Source: Actinomycetota bacterium
GTDB taxonomy: Bacteria; Actinomycetota; Actinomycetes; Nanopelagicales; Nanopelagicaceae
Length of the DNA: 49,730 nt
Reading direction: 5' to 3'
Assembly (NCBI GenBank): GCA_014377015.1
Contig: JACMQL010000044.1
Span: 1 to 49,730 of the forward strand
Shown here one piece after another: positions 28,371 through 37,120 of this stretch. Each line of letters starts with the position of its first letter. The first letter of the stretch is position 1. Below the pieces are notes generated by a model. It was not told the DNA's origin. It did no database searches and worked only from the letters and a program-made list of their open reading frames with translations. Both the position numbers and the translations under genes were made by a program.

Positions 28371-30209
28371 CTATTCAACCGTCACTGATTTGGCGAGATT
28401 GCGCGGCTGATCGACGTCATTGCCGCGCGTCACCGCCATTTCGTAAGCGAATACTTGCAAAGGCACCGTCGCCAAAATTGGCTGGAAAAGCGCAGGTGCG
28501 CTCGGAATGCGAATCACGTGTTCGGCTCCGACGACATTTGCACCCTCTTGAGCTATGACAATAACTCGCGCTCCGCGAGCTTTTACTTCCTGGATATTGC
28601 TCAACATCTTCTCATCGAGGCCGTGCTCGTGACCGAAAGGCAAAATTGCAATTACCGGGGTGCCGTTTTCAATGAGGGCAATGGGGCCATGTTTGAGTTC
28701 TCCGCCCGCGAAACCCTCGGCGTGCATATAAGCAAGTTCCTTCAATTTAAGGGCACCCTCGAGTGCAACTGGAAATCCCACGTGACGTCCCAGAAAAAGT
28801 ACTGAAGTCGATTGCGCAAAACCGCGCGTTAATTCTCTTAGTGGCTCTACTGTCTCCAATATCTGTTCGATCTTTGCGGGCAACTCCGTCATCTCATAGA
28901 AAAGTTCGCGGACCTCTTCGCCAGTAAGCCTGCCCACTGTCTGCGCCAAGTGCAGACCTATGAGATAGACGGCAATAATTTGAGTGAGAAATGCCTTAGT
29001 GGAAGCAACCGCGATCTCTGGCCCTGCGTGAGTGTACAAAACTGCATCGGATTCACGAGGGATAGTCGAACTATTGGTGTTGCATATGGCCAAGATTCTG
29101 GCACCGCTAGATTTCGCATGGCGTAGCGCCATAAGCGTGTCCATAGTTTCGCCGGATTGAGAGATGGCGATCACCAATGTATTACGGTCAACAAGTGGGT
29201 CGCGATAACGGAATTCGCTAGCGAGTTCGACTTCAACATCAATGCCGGCCCATTTTTCAATTGCGTATTTGGCAATCATTCCGGCGTGAAATGCCGTGCC
29301 ACATGCAAGAACAACGATCTTCTTGATCGCACGAATATCTTCTGTGGTGAGGTTAAGTTCATCCATCTGGATCTTGTTTTCAGCGCTTAAGCGACCCAGC
29401 AGCGTGTCCGCTACAGCTTTGGGTTGCTCGAATATTTCCTTAAGCATGAAATGCTTGAATCCACCTTTTTGGGCCGCACTTGAATCCCAAGTTATTTCAT
29501 ACTCCCGAGGTGTTACGGCATTTCCATCCAGATCAGTGATGGATATTCCCTCCGGCGTGATTGTCACGACTTGATCCTGACCAAGTTCCACAGCCCGCTT
29601 GGTGTAATCAATAAATGCCGCAACGTCTGAGGCTAAGAAATTTTCCCCATTGCCAAGCCCCACCACGAGTGGCGAATTGCGGCGCACACCGACAATAACT
29701 TCAGGTGCATCCGCATGGATGGCCAACAGGGTGAAGGATCCGCGTAGCGACTTGACTGCCTCGCGCATAGCAGCCGCAAGGTCTCCGCCATGCGCTTTTC
29801 TCAAATCACTGAGCAAATGCGAAACTGATTCTGTGTCAGTTTCGGATTCAAAAATGTGTCCGCGCGATTCCAGTTCTTCTCTTAGCTGGGTGTAGTTCTC
29901 GATAATCCCGTTATGGATTACCGCCAACTTTCCTTCATTATCAACGTGCGGATGCGCATTTCGATCAGTAGGTCCACCATGAGTGGCCCATCTGGTGTGG
30001 CCGATACCGCTGTGCGCGATAGGTGCAGAATTTCCAAGTGCTAACTCAAGATTTATTAATTTTCCAGCCCGCTTTTCAATAAAAAGTTTCGACGGCGTTG
30101 CCAACGCGATCCCGGCAGAGTCATAACCGCGGTATTCCAGATGCCGAAGTCCCTCAATTAAGGGAGTGACTGCGGATTGCGGACCCGAATACCCCACAAT
30201 TCCGCACAC
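28371..30209 (-). CDS. glmS: GlmS, glutamine-fructose-6-phosphate aminotransferase (isomerising)
   Basis: GlmS makes glucosamine-6-phosphate, the entry to amino-sugar and peptidoglycan synthesis. It has 612 residues. The N-terminal nucleophile is C2 (MCGIVGYSG). The glutaminase domain contains GHTRWATHG and HNGIIENY. The two SIS domains carry the sugar-phosphate motif SQSGETMDTLMAL and STKAFLTQ. The C-terminus ends DVDQPRNLAKSVTVE. The start is GTG (30207-30209), with GGGG six bases upstream, three bases after glmM. No glmS ribozyme is seen in this tight junction. Confidence 0.98.
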   Translation of the reverse strand: MCGIVGYSGPQSAVTPLIEGLRHLEYRGYDSAGIALATPSKLFIEKRAGKLINLELALGNSAPIAHSGIGHTRWATHGGPTDRNAHPHVDNEGKLAVIHNGIIENYTQLREELESRGHIFESETDTESVSHLLSDLRKAHGGDLAAAMREAVKSLRGSFTLLAIHADAPEVIVGVRRNSPLVVGLGNGENFLASDVAAFIDYTKRAVELGQDQVVTITPEGISITDLDGNAVTPREYEITWDSSAAQKGGFKHFMLKEIFEQPKAVADTLLGRLSAENKIQMDELNLTTEDIRAIKKIVVLACGTAFHAGMIAKYAIEKWAGIDVEVELASEFRYRDPLVDRNTLVIAISQSGETMDTLMALRHAKSSGARILAICNTNSSTIPRESDAVLYTHAGPEIAVASTKAFLTQIIAVYLIGLHLAQTVGRLTGEEVRELFYEMTELPAKIEQILETVEPLRELTRGFAQSTSVLFLGRHVGFPVALEGALKLKELAYMHAEGFAGGELKHGPIALIENGTPVIAILPFGHEHGLDEKMLSNIQEVKARGARVIVIAQEGANVVGAEHVIRIPSAPALFQPILATVPLQVFAYEMAVTRGNDVDQPRNLAKSVTVE

Positions 30210-30212
30210 GAG

Positions 30213-31568
30213 TTACCCCAATTCTTGTTGAACTACGTCGGCCAGGCCTGCCGCAATTCTAGAGGCTAAGTCATCGCTTGCGGCCTCAACCATGACCCGA
30301 ACCATCGGTTCAGTGCCTGATGCCCGCACCAAAACTCGACCTTCGTCCCCAAGTTCTTCTTCGGCACTTCGAATGGCGGCAGAAATTACCGTCGATGACT
30401 CTAAACGTTCCTTCGCCACCCCGCTTACGTTGATCATTACTTGCGGGAATTTTCGCATGGCATCTGCCAGCGATTGAATGCTTTTCTTGGATCTCACTAC
30501 CTCTTGCAAAAGTGCGAGCGAAGTCAAGATTCCATCTCCGGTATTTGAATAGTCACGCATGATGACGTGACCCGACTGCTCGCCGCCTAGCGAGAAATCT
30601 GACTCAATCATTTTCTCGATTACATAGCGATCGCCTACCTGGGTAGTAACAACATCTATCCCTGCCGACTTCATGATGGTTCTAAAGCCCAAATTGCTCA
30701 TAACAGTTGAAACAACTGTGTTGCTTTTGAGTTGACCTCGAGATTTCATTCCGAGCGCCAGAATCGTGAGAATCTGGTCACCGTCGATAATATTCCCATC
30801 TTCATCTACGACGAGGCACCTGTCTGCATCGCCATCAAGTGCGATGCCGATATCAGCTTGCGTTTCCAGCACTTTCGCTTGCAAATTACTCATATGTGTT
30901 GACCCGCAACCATCATTGATATTCCAGCCGTTGGGTTCGTTAGAGATAGCAATAACTTCAGCTCCCGCGCGCCGATAAGCCTCCGGCGCAACGAATGAAG
31001 CAGCACCGTTTGCGCAATCAACAACCACTTTCAATCCCGCAAGAGGCGTTGTCACGGAAGCCAAAAGATGGCTCAGGTATCGTTCAGCGGCCGAAGGATC
31101 ATCAATTGCCCGCCCGACGTTGCTTCCAGTTGGTCGTTCCCACGGTTCGCGCATGCGAACTTCAATGGCAGTTTCAAGCGCGTCATCGAGTTTTCCGCCG
31201 CCGCGAGAAAAGAGTTTGATCCCATTGTCAGGCATCGGGTTGTGTGATGCGCTGATAACCACGCCTAAATCTGCACCGCTCTCGCCCACCAAATATGCAA
31301 TCGCCGGCGTGGGCAAAACTCCCACGCGGTAGACATCAACACCTGCACTTGAGAGTCCAGCAACTATTGCTGCTTCGAGAAATTCGCCAGAAGCACGCGA
31401 GTCCTGTCCGACGATAGCGCGCGGGCGCGTAGCAGTAGACCGCTCGTCTGTTGAACCTAGGGATTCAATCAGAATATGAGCAGCAGCAACGGCGACATCT
31501 AGCGCCAACTCTGCAGTGAGATCGCGATTAGCCAAACCACGAATACCATCGGTGCCAAAAAGCGCCAT
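30213..31568 (-). CDS. glmM: GlmM, phosphoglucosamine mutase
   Basis: GlmM interconverts glucosamine-6-P and glucosamine-1-P. It has 451 residues. It starts MALFGTDGIRGLAN. The active-site phosphoserine is S108 in ISASHNPMPDNG, the Mg2+ loop is ALDGDADRC, the sugar-binding loop is GGEQSGHVIM, and the phosphate-binding loop RASGTEPMVRVM is at the C-terminus. It lies 39 bases after rpsI without a clear terminator or Shine-Dalgarno, so it probably belongs to the ribosomal-protein operon. Confidence 0.98.
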   Translation of the reverse strand: MALFGTDGIRGLANRDLTAELALDVAVAAAHILIESLGSTDERSTATRPRAIVGQDSRASGEFLEAAIVAGLSSAGVDVYRVGVLPTPAIAYLVGESGADLGVVISASHNPMPDNGIKLFSRGGGKLDDALETAIEVRMREPWERPTGSNVGRAIDDPSAAERYLSHLLASVTTPLAGLKVVVDCANGAASFVAPEAYRRAGAEVIAISNEPNGWNINDGCGSTHMSNLQAKVLETQADIGIALDGDADRCLVVDEDGNIIDGDQILTILALGMKSRGQLKSNTVVSTVMSNLGFRTIMKSAGIDVVTTQVGDRYVIEKMIESDFSLGGEQSGHVIMRDYSNTGDGILTSLALLQEVVRSKKSIQSLADAMRKFPQVMINVSGVAKERLESSTVISAAIRSAEEELGDEGRVLVRASGTEPMVRVMVEAASDDLASRIAAGLADVVQQELG

Positions 31569-31607
31569 CTTCGAAGGTTGGTCGCGGTTAAATATCGCGG
31601 ATCTGGA

Positions 31608-32099
31608 TTATCGCTTGCTGTATTGCGAGCGCTTACGAGCCTTCTTTAGGCCGTACTTCTTACGCTCGATTACACGTGCATCACGAGTAAGGAATCCAGC
31701 CTTCTTCAGCGCTGGACGATGTGCCTCAACATCAATCGCATTGAGTGCGCGTGCTACGCCAAGGCGCAGCGCACCAGCTTGACCAGAAACTCCGCCACCA
31801 TCGATGCGGGCGAAAACGTCGTAACCATTTTCAGCACCTACAGTGCGAAATGGCTCAGATACGAGTTGTTGATGAACTTTGTTTGGGAAATAGTTATCGA
31901 GAGTCTTGCCATTTACTACCCAGCGACCGGTTCCTGGAACGAGTCGCACGCGAGCAACAGCTTCCTTGCGTCGACCTGTACCCGCACCTGGTGCCTTGAT
32001 CGCCGGACGATTAGTCGCAGCTGCAGGCGTTGACGAAGTGTAAGAAGTAGGTACTTCGGTCTCGTCGAGATCGTCGATAACGGTATTTTCAGACATCAT
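31608..32099 (-). CDS. rpsI: Ribosomal protein S9
   Basis: This is a small-subunit ribosomal protein. The start is set at ATG 32097-32099 (163 residues, [11 protein letters not shown]) because GAGG lies ten bases upstream. The next ATG is also possible. The first roughly 45 residues are an acidic, Thr/Ala/Pro-rich extension as in many actinobacterial S9 proteins. The conserved core starts at [19 protein letters not shown] and ends with the basic tail [17 protein letters not shown] that reaches the decoding region. It is 13 bases after rplM. Confidence 0.97.
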   Translation of the reverse strand: MMSENTVIDDLDETEVPTSYTSSTPAAATNRPAIKAPGAGTGRRKEAVARVRLVPGTGRWVVNGKTLDNYFPNKVHQQLVSEPFRTVGAENGYDVFARIDGGGVSGQAGALRLGVARALNAIDVEAHRPALKKAGFLTRDARVIERKKYGLKKARKRSQYSKR

Positions 32100-32112
32100 T
32101 GATTCGTATCCT

Positions 32113-32565
32113 CTACTTAACGATCTGTGAGACTTGCTCGAAGACATATGGAGTTGGTGCTTGTGCTGCATGTGGATGTTCCGAACCTGCATAAACCTTT
32201 AGCTTTGTCGCGACCTGGCGACCAAGTGTGTTCTTAGGCAACATTCCCTTGATTGCTTTCTCAACGGCACGAGTTGGATGCTTTACAAGCAAGTCGCCAT
32301 ACACGGTCGAAGTTAAACCGCCTGGGAAACCAGAGTGCTGATGTGCAAACTTCTGTGTTGTCTTCTGACCCGAGAGCGCGACCTTGTCTGCATTGATCAC
32401 GATGACGAAGTCGCCCATGTCCATGTGAGGCGCGAAGGTTGGCTTGTGCTTACCGCGCAAAAGAACTGCTGCGTGGGTTGCTAAGCGACCCAATACAACG
32501 CCTTCAGCATCGATGACGTGCCACTTTCGCACTGCATCGCCAGGCTTTGGACTAAATGTACGCAC
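32113..32565 (-). CDS. rplM: Ribosomal protein L13
   Basis: This is a large-subunit ribosomal protein. The start is set at GTG 32563-32565 (150 residues, [22 protein letters not shown]), supported by GAGGG seven bases upstream and by the family length. A longer frame would extend 20 codons into the leader. [32 protein letters not shown] and [10 protein letters not shown] are typical. It is the first gene of the rplM-rpsI-glmM-glmS run and has a good promoter 68 bases upstream. Confidence 0.97.
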   Translation of the reverse strand: MRTFSPKPGDAVRKWHVIDAEGVVLGRLATHAAVLLRGKHKPTFAPHMDMGDFVIVINADKVALSGQKTTQKFAHQHSGFPGGLTSTVYGDLLVKHPTRAVEKAIKGMLPKNTLGRQVATKLKVYAGSEHPHAAQAPTPYVFEQVSQIVK

Positions 32566-32632
32566 GCTCTTGCCCTCGCTTCTACTTAAACTTGTTTTTC
32601 TTACCTGCTCGCCCTTTTGGCGCAAGAGGCAA

Positions 32633-32662
32633 AGAGTACCCGCGAGAGCGCCAGTGGGTCAA
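32633..32662 (-). promoter_or_regulatory. Promoter of the rplM-rpsI-glmM-glmS operon
   Basis: On the minus strand TTGACC (32657-32662, five of six to the -35 consensus) and TACTCT (32633-32638, TANNNT) are 18 bases apart. Transcription would start near 32626, giving a leader of about 60 bases before the rplM GTG. Confidence 0.6.
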
Positions 32663-32673
32663 AATGAGCCCGC

Positions 32674-33786
32674 TTAGCGCACAAAAATCGGCTTTTTTGC
32701 CTCTTCCCAAGGTGCATTGAGGCTTAAACCTCGCAGGTCAGCGAATCGCAACTCCTGCTCTGCTTCCTCCATCAGCCAGATCGCGCGCAGGCCCTGCAGA
32801 CTCCCCTGACCACTCGTAAGTGGAATCACACCATTGCTAATGCACTCGGCGAAATGGCGAAGCTCGCCCTGCAGATATTTGGATTCCGCTTGTACCTGAA
32901 GAACTATCTCAGCGTCATCCACATTTGGAGAGAGCGTGCCGCCGATACCACCCCGCGGCGGGGTCCCAGCGAATCCATGATGGGCGTACAAAATCCCATT
33001 GGTGATGTCGGCCTCCAACATGCCTTTCTCGCCGTGCACATGAATCGTGTACCCATGTCGCGTCGCGCGAGCGCCCCATGTTCCAAAGTGATGTCCAATC
33101 GCACCAGACTTAAAAGTGATGACCGCATCGCTGGTTCCTTCTTTTTCCATCCAAGGTGTACCGAGACGAGTACCAATATGTACACCTATTTCCGGATTCC
33201 CAAGAAACCATAAAAGAAGATCCACGTAATGGCAGCCATGGCTGAAAAATTGCCCACCTCCTAAATGCTTTGCAGAACGGATCCAACTCCCGATCGGAGG
33301 CTCGGTGAGTTGTTCGGTAAAGATTCCTACATGAAAAATTTCTCCCATGTATTTGTTATCTACTAATTCTTTGAGCTTTATAACTAAAGGTTGGAAGCGC
33401 ATCGGATAGGCAATCATCAAGGTTTTGCCCACTTCATATGAAGTCGCAATTAAGTCGAGACATTCTTCCTCGTTCACCGCCATCGGTTTTTCCATCAATA
33501 CGTGTTTTCCAGCACGTAAGGCAGCAATACCCATTTCGTGATGGAGATCGTGAGGCGTCGCAATTAGCACCGCATCTACATGATCTAACAAATCTCTATA
33601 GTCCTGCACCCACAACTTTGCGCCGGATGCATTCGCCGCATTCTTTGCACGATCAAGATCAATATCTGCGGTTGCAGTCACTTCTATCAGATCAGAAATT
33701 TTATCAAATATTCCTTGGTGTGCGCTCTCCATATCTCCGCAACCGATAATTCCCAACCTCAATTTACGTTTGGTTTCTACTACCAC
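32674..33786 (-). CDS. Gfo/Idh/MocA-family NAD(P)-dependent oxidoreductase
   Basis: This is a sugar or inositol dehydrogenase-like enzyme. An N-terminal Rossmann domain (LGIIGCGDMESAHQ) is followed by ATPHDLHHEMGIAALRAGKHVLMEKPMAV, with the catalytic EKP lysine, and a C-terminal alpha/beta domain with the GGQFFSHGCHYVDLLLWFLG helix (H-x3-D motif). The start is placed at GTG 33784-33786 (370 residues), because GGAGG lies nine bases before it. The GTG three codons upstream has the Shine-Dalgarno abutting it. It overlaps the SDR stop by seven bases and is co-transcribed with it. The substrate is unknown. Confidence 0.9.
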   Translation of the reverse strand: MVVETKRKLRLGIIGCGDMESAHQGIFDKISDLIEVTATADIDLDRAKNAANASGAKLWVQDYRDLLDHVDAVLIATPHDLHHEMGIAALRAGKHVLMEKPMAVNEEECLDLIATSYEVGKTLMIAYPMRFQPLVIKLKELVDNKYMGEIFHVGIFTEQLTEPPIGSWIRSAKHLGGGQFFSHGCHYVDLLLWFLGNPEIGVHIGTRLGTPWMEKEGTSDAVITFKSGAIGHHFGTWGARATRHGYTIHVHGEKGMLEADITNGILYAHHGFAGTPPRGGIGGTLSPNVDDAEIVLQVQAESKYLQGELRHFAECISNGVIPLTSGQGSLQGLRAIWLMEEAEQELRFADLRGLSLNAPWEEAKKPIFVR

Positions 33787-34565
33787 GTAGTCCACCCTCC
33801 ATCGACGACAAGACTTTGACCAGTGACGAAAGATGAACCTGGGGCAGCAAGAAAGAGAAGTGCTGTTCGCAGTTCTCGATCGGTGCCGATTCGCCGCGCT
33901 GGAGTTGCTTTGGATACGGCGTCTAGCAGCGGACCAGGTTGAAAAACAACGCGGTTAGCAGGTGAATCAAATAAACCGGGACAAATTGCATTTACAGTGA
34001 CACCGAATTCAGCCACTTGCGTGGCAAGAAATTTAGTAAGACCAACGAGCCCATGCTTGCTTGCAAAATATGATGGCATATCGGCACCCAGACCAGGGTA
34101 AAGATCGGGGTTAAGGATACTGACACCGCAGATAGAGGAAATATTTATGACACGACCCCACCCTTGAGCAATCATGCTGGGCATAAACTTTTGCGAAAGC
34201 CAAAATGGCGATTCCAAATTGAGGACCATTATCTTTCGCCATTCCTCAGACTGCTCGACATCCCACTTGGCGCGATGAGCAAGTCCTGCGTTGTTCACCA
34301 ATATATCAATGTGACCGACGCTTACTCCTAGACGATCGACGTCAGACTTTTCGGTTACATCGCACACTTGGAATGAAATGCGTCCCGGAAATTTAGCCGC
34401 CAACTCCGCGGCCGTCTCTTCGAGGGAATCTTTGCGTCGACTACAGATGACGACGCTAGCTCCGGCATCTAGCAACGCCTCTGAAAATTGACGACCTAGG
34501 CCATCACTTCCCCCCGTTACAAGCGCACGACGTCCAGAAAGATCGAAATCGGAAAGATTGAGCAT
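33780..34565 (-). CDS. Short-chain dehydrogenase/reductase (SDR)
   Basis: This is a classical SDR of 261 residues. The nucleotide motif is VTGGSDGLGRQ, NNAG is present, the catalytic Ser lies in INISSICG and Tyr/Lys in YFASKHG, and the C-terminus is VVDGGWTTW. The start is ATG 34563-34565 with an excellent AAGGAGG six bases upstream. Between the catalytic Ser and Tyr it carries NPDLYPGLGADMPS, nearly the same as the divergently transcribed neighbour, so the two are paralogues. The context, Gfo/Idh downstream and a sugar ABC transporter nearby, suggests oxidation of a sugar-like compound. Confidence 0.92.
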   Translation of the reverse strand: MLNLSDFDLSGRRALVTGGSDGLGRQFSEALLDAGASVVICSRRKDSLEETAAELAAKFPGRISFQVCDVTEKSDVDRLGVSVGHIDILVNNAGLAHRAKWDVEQSEEWRKIMVLNLESPFWLSQKFMPSMIAQGWGRVINISSICGVSILNPDLYPGLGADMPSYFASKHGLVGLTKFLATQVAEFGVTVNAICPGLFDSPANRVVFQPGPLLDAVSKATPARRIGTDRELRTALLFLAAPGSSFVTGQSLVVDGGWTTW

Positions 34566-34610
34566 GAAGTTCCTCCTTTGAATTATCGAAGCGACCGAAT
34601 TTTTTCGCAT

Positions 34611-34662
34611 TAAGTTAAAACTTATACAAGCATCTTTTGCGATCAACCACTATCCCTTAGTG
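34611..34662. promoter_or_regulatory. Two short palindromes in the divergent SDR promoter region
   Basis: The 131-base gap between the two divergent SDR genes contains TAAGT-TAAA-ACTTA (34611-34624) and CACTA-TCCCT-TAGTG (34648-34662), both perfect 5-bp inverted repeats. The first begins with TAAGTTAA. The same 8-mer recurs on the opposite strand at 35503-35510, after the second SDR. They may be operators for a regulator such as the IclR protein. No promoter boxes could be set with confidence. Confidence 0.3.
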
Positions 34663-34696
34663 TGACCGTTACTCACCCATTTTTTGGAGGTTCCGC

Positions 34697-35485
34697 ATGC
34701 TGAAATCTTTATCCCTCGAAGGCTCACGAGCCCTTGTCACAGGTTCTGGAACTGGAATCGGACGCCAAATTGCTCTTGGATTTGCGGAAGCGGGCGCCGA
34801 ACTCATACTCGTTGGAAGACGACTTGAACCATTGCAGGACACTGCAAATATCGCAAGGGAGAAGTTTGGTGATGTGCAGATTACGCTGGTCGCTGCCGAT
34901 GTCACCCTCGATGAAGGCATCGAAAAGATTGCCGAACAAGCTGGCCAAGTAGACGTACTGTGCAATAACGCGGGCGCCTCAGACTGGGGGCCTTGGCAAA
35001 GCATTTCCCTCGATAAGTGGAGAAACACATTTGCGGTAAATGTTGAAGGACCGTTTCGACTCTGTCAGATATTCGCTCCGAAAATGATGGAGCGCAGATA
35101 CGGAAGAATCATAAATATTGGTTCGGTCTATGGAAGCATGGGCGGGAATCCTGCACTTTATCCAGGTCTTGATTGGGATATTGCCCCATACTTTGCCAGC
35201 AAACATGCCGTTCACGGAATCACCCATTATCTCGCGCCGCGCCTCGCGCCATTTGGAACGACAATTAACACGCTTTCACCGGGCGGGTTTGCAGGTTCAG
35301 AAATGAATGAAAAGGCAGGGACAGGGACAGACGCACAACTTAATGCTTTTTATGATCAAGTCCCCATGAGACGACTGGGAGGCTCCGACGATATTTCGGC
35401 CGCTGCGGTATTCCTAGCTTCGCAAGGGTCGAAGTACATGACAGGGCAAAACGTAATAGTGGACGGGGGCTGGAGCATTTGGTGA
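34697..35485 (+). CDS. Short-chain dehydrogenase/reductase (SDR), paralogue of the divergent SDR
   Basis: This SDR has 262 residues. Motifs are VTGSGTGIGRQ, CNNAG, INIGSVYG (Ser), YFASKHAV (Tyr/Lys) and the C-terminus VDGGWSIW. It shares the unusual NPALYPGLDWDIAP insert with the SDR on the other side of the 131-base gap. GGAGG is six bases before the ATG. It is followed after 190 bases by the solute-binding protein of the ABC transporter, so its product is probably part of the same catabolic route. Confidence 0.92.
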   Translation: MLKSLSLEGSRALVTGSGTGIGRQIALGFAEAGAELILVGRRLEPLQDTANIAREKFGDVQITLVAADVTLDEGIEKIAEQAGQVDVLCNNAGASDWGPWQSISLDKWRNTFAVNVEGPFRLCQIFAPKMMERRYGRIINIGSVYGSMGGNPALYPGLDWDIAPYFASKHAVHGITHYLAPRLAPFGTTINTLSPGGFAGSEMNEKAGTGTDAQLNAFYDQVPMRRLGGSDDISAAAVFLASQGSKYMTGQNVIVDGGWSIW

Positions 35486-35636
35486 GTTCACTATGTGGAA
35501 ACTTAACTTATTCGAAATCAAAATCACTTGCTAATGCCGTCATCTCGTGATGAGGTGATGCCACGTAAAGCGAATGTGATTACCGTAACTTGGAACATCC
35601 GAGCCGATGATCATCTTCTCTCGAGTGCTCACGCCC

Positions 35637-35642
35637 TACTAT
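35637..35642 (+). promoter_or_regulatory. Weak -10 candidate before the solute-binding protein gene
   Basis: TACTAT (TANNNT) lies about 34 bases before the ATG and would give a leader of roughly 27 bases containing the AAGGAG at 35662-35667. No convincing -35 box is present, so an activator or another promoter is possible. The rest of the 190-base gap (35486-35675) shows nothing identifiable apart from a TAAGTTAA 8-mer on the minus strand at 35503-35510. Confidence 0.25.
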
Positions 35643-35675
35643 CACTTAGCCCCCGCTAGGTAAGGAGTTACATAA

Positions 35676-36926
35676 ATGATGAAGCGAAATATTCGCCGCA
35701 TTTCTGCGTTTGCCGCAATCGGACTCGCTGCATCACTTGCGGCGACCGCGGCTCCGGCGCAGGCGGCCGTTGTTACTATCAAACTAGTCATGGCGTCGTA
35801 CACAGATGCAATGACCCCTTACTACACCGACCTCATAACTCGCTTTGAAGCAGCCAACCCCGGAATTAAAGTTGAGCTCGATGTAGTGGCTTGGCCGGAA
35901 ATCGGCCAAAAGGTGAAGACTTTGATTGCATCGGGTCAATCACCTGACATCGTAAATAATGACGAGTTCGCAGGCGAAGCAGCTGATGGACTTCTATATA
36001 AAGCATCAGAAATTGTTAGTCCAAGCACGCTTGCCGACATCATTCCAGCGTTCATGACTAACTCGGAGTACAACGGGGTTGCTTATGCAGTACCTGACCT
36101 CGCATCTGCTCGTGCATTCTTCTACAACAAGAAAATCCTTGCCGGAGCTGGCGTTAAGAAGCCACCAGCCACGTGGGCAGAATTAACAGCAGCGGCAAAA
36201 GCAATCAAGAAGAAGTACCCAAATGTTTACCCATTGGGTCTTCCATTGGGTGTTGAAGAAGCACAAGCTGAATTCACGGTTTGGGGCGGTGGCAACGGTG
36301 CACGTCTTTATGACACCAAGAAGAAGAAGTACACCATTAACACCAAGGCATACCTTGATTCACTTCTATTCCTCAAGAGCTTGGTTGATCAGAAGTTAAC
36401 GCAGCCAAACCCAGGAAAGACAAACCGCACAGACGGCGCATGGACACTCTTCGCCAAGGGCAAAGTAGCCATGGTTGACGGCGGCGTATTCCTTCCAGAT
36501 TGGCTATCAAAGAATGGTGGAAAGGCAATCAAGTGGGGCGCCGCTCCATTCCCACATGCGCCTGGAAAGTCCGACGTAACACTTGGCGTGCAGGATTACT
36601 TCAAGGGCTACAAGGCTAATGGTCGCGTAGTAGAGATTCGCAAGTTCCTTGACTTCCTGTTCATCGCGGACAACTACCAAGGCTTCCTAAAAGCTGCTGG
36701 TGGATTTATTCCAGCAACCAAATCTGCTGGTGTAAAGGCTGCAAAAGATCCAATCATCGGACCTTATGTAGCTCTCCTTCCTAAGGCCATCTTCTATCCA
36801 GGCACTCTTGGTTCTTGGGCTGCCTGCAAGTCCGCAATCATCACTCATATGGGTACGGCAATGTTGAATCCACAACGTTCACTTACCGCTATCCAAAAGA
36901 AGTGTGACGCGGCAAACCGCAAGTAG
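35676..36926 (+). CDS. Extracellular solute-binding protein, family 1 (carbohydrate-type ABC transporter)
   Basis: This is the binding protein for a MalE/UgpB-type sugar transporter, with 416 residues. Residues 1-30 are a signal peptide ending APAQA; there is no lipobox cysteine. ITRFEAANPGIKVELDVVAWPEIGQKVKTLIASGQSPDIV and NKKILAGAGVKKPPATWAELTAAAKAIKKK are typical of the family. AAGGAG is eight bases before the ATG. The coding sequence is richer in A and in Lys codons than its neighbours, as expected of a highly expressed exported protein. A large hairpin follows, then the two permeases. Confidence 0.93.
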   Translation: MMKRNIRRISAFAAIGLAASLAATAAPAQAAVVTIKLVMASYTDAMTPYYTDLITRFEAANPGIKVELDVVAWPEIGQKVKTLIASGQSPDIVNNDEFAGEAADGLLYKASEIVSPSTLADIIPAFMTNSEYNGVAYAVPDLASARAFFYNKKILAGAGVKKPPATWAELTAAAKAIKKKYPNVYPLGLPLGVEEAQAEFTVWGGGNGARLYDTKKKKYTINTKAYLDSLLFLKSLVDQKLTQPNPGKTNRTDGAWTLFAKGKVAMVDGGVFLPDWLSKNGGKAIKWGAAPFPHAPGKSDVTLGVQDYFKGYKANGRVVEIRKFLDFLFIADNYQGFLKAAGGFIPATKSAGVKAAKDPIIGPYVALLPKAIFYPGTLGSWAACKSAIITHMGTAMLNPQRSLTAIQKKCDAANRK

Positions 36927-36973
36927 TTATCTCCTCGTGGAAGCGAGGGAGTAATTAATCAGTAGTTGGTCGA

Positions 36974-37016
36974 AATGGAGGTAAGGACTTCAAGAATTGC
37001 AGTCCTTACCTCCATT
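36974..37016 (+). terminator. Large hairpin between the binding protein and permease genes (partial terminator/stabiliser)
   Basis: A perfect 16-bp stem (36974-36989 with 37001-37016) encloses an 11-base loop and is followed only by CTCAATTTG, a poor U-tract. This position, after the binding-protein gene and before the permeases, is where many ABC operons carry a hairpin that protects the upstream mRNA and lowers permease expression. Confidence 0.75.
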
Positions 37017-37120
37017 CTCAATTTGTAATCAAAAATAATTCAATCGAAATAATTATTCGGACATCCGATTTGCCAAGCAACATTGCATAAACGTACATAG
37101 GTCGCAAAAGAGAGGGAACA

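Noticed and set aside
28371-30213. A glmS ribozyme upstream of glmS
   Set aside because: glmM ends three bases before glmS, leaving no room for the ribozyme, and the ribozyme is mainly a Firmicutes feature.
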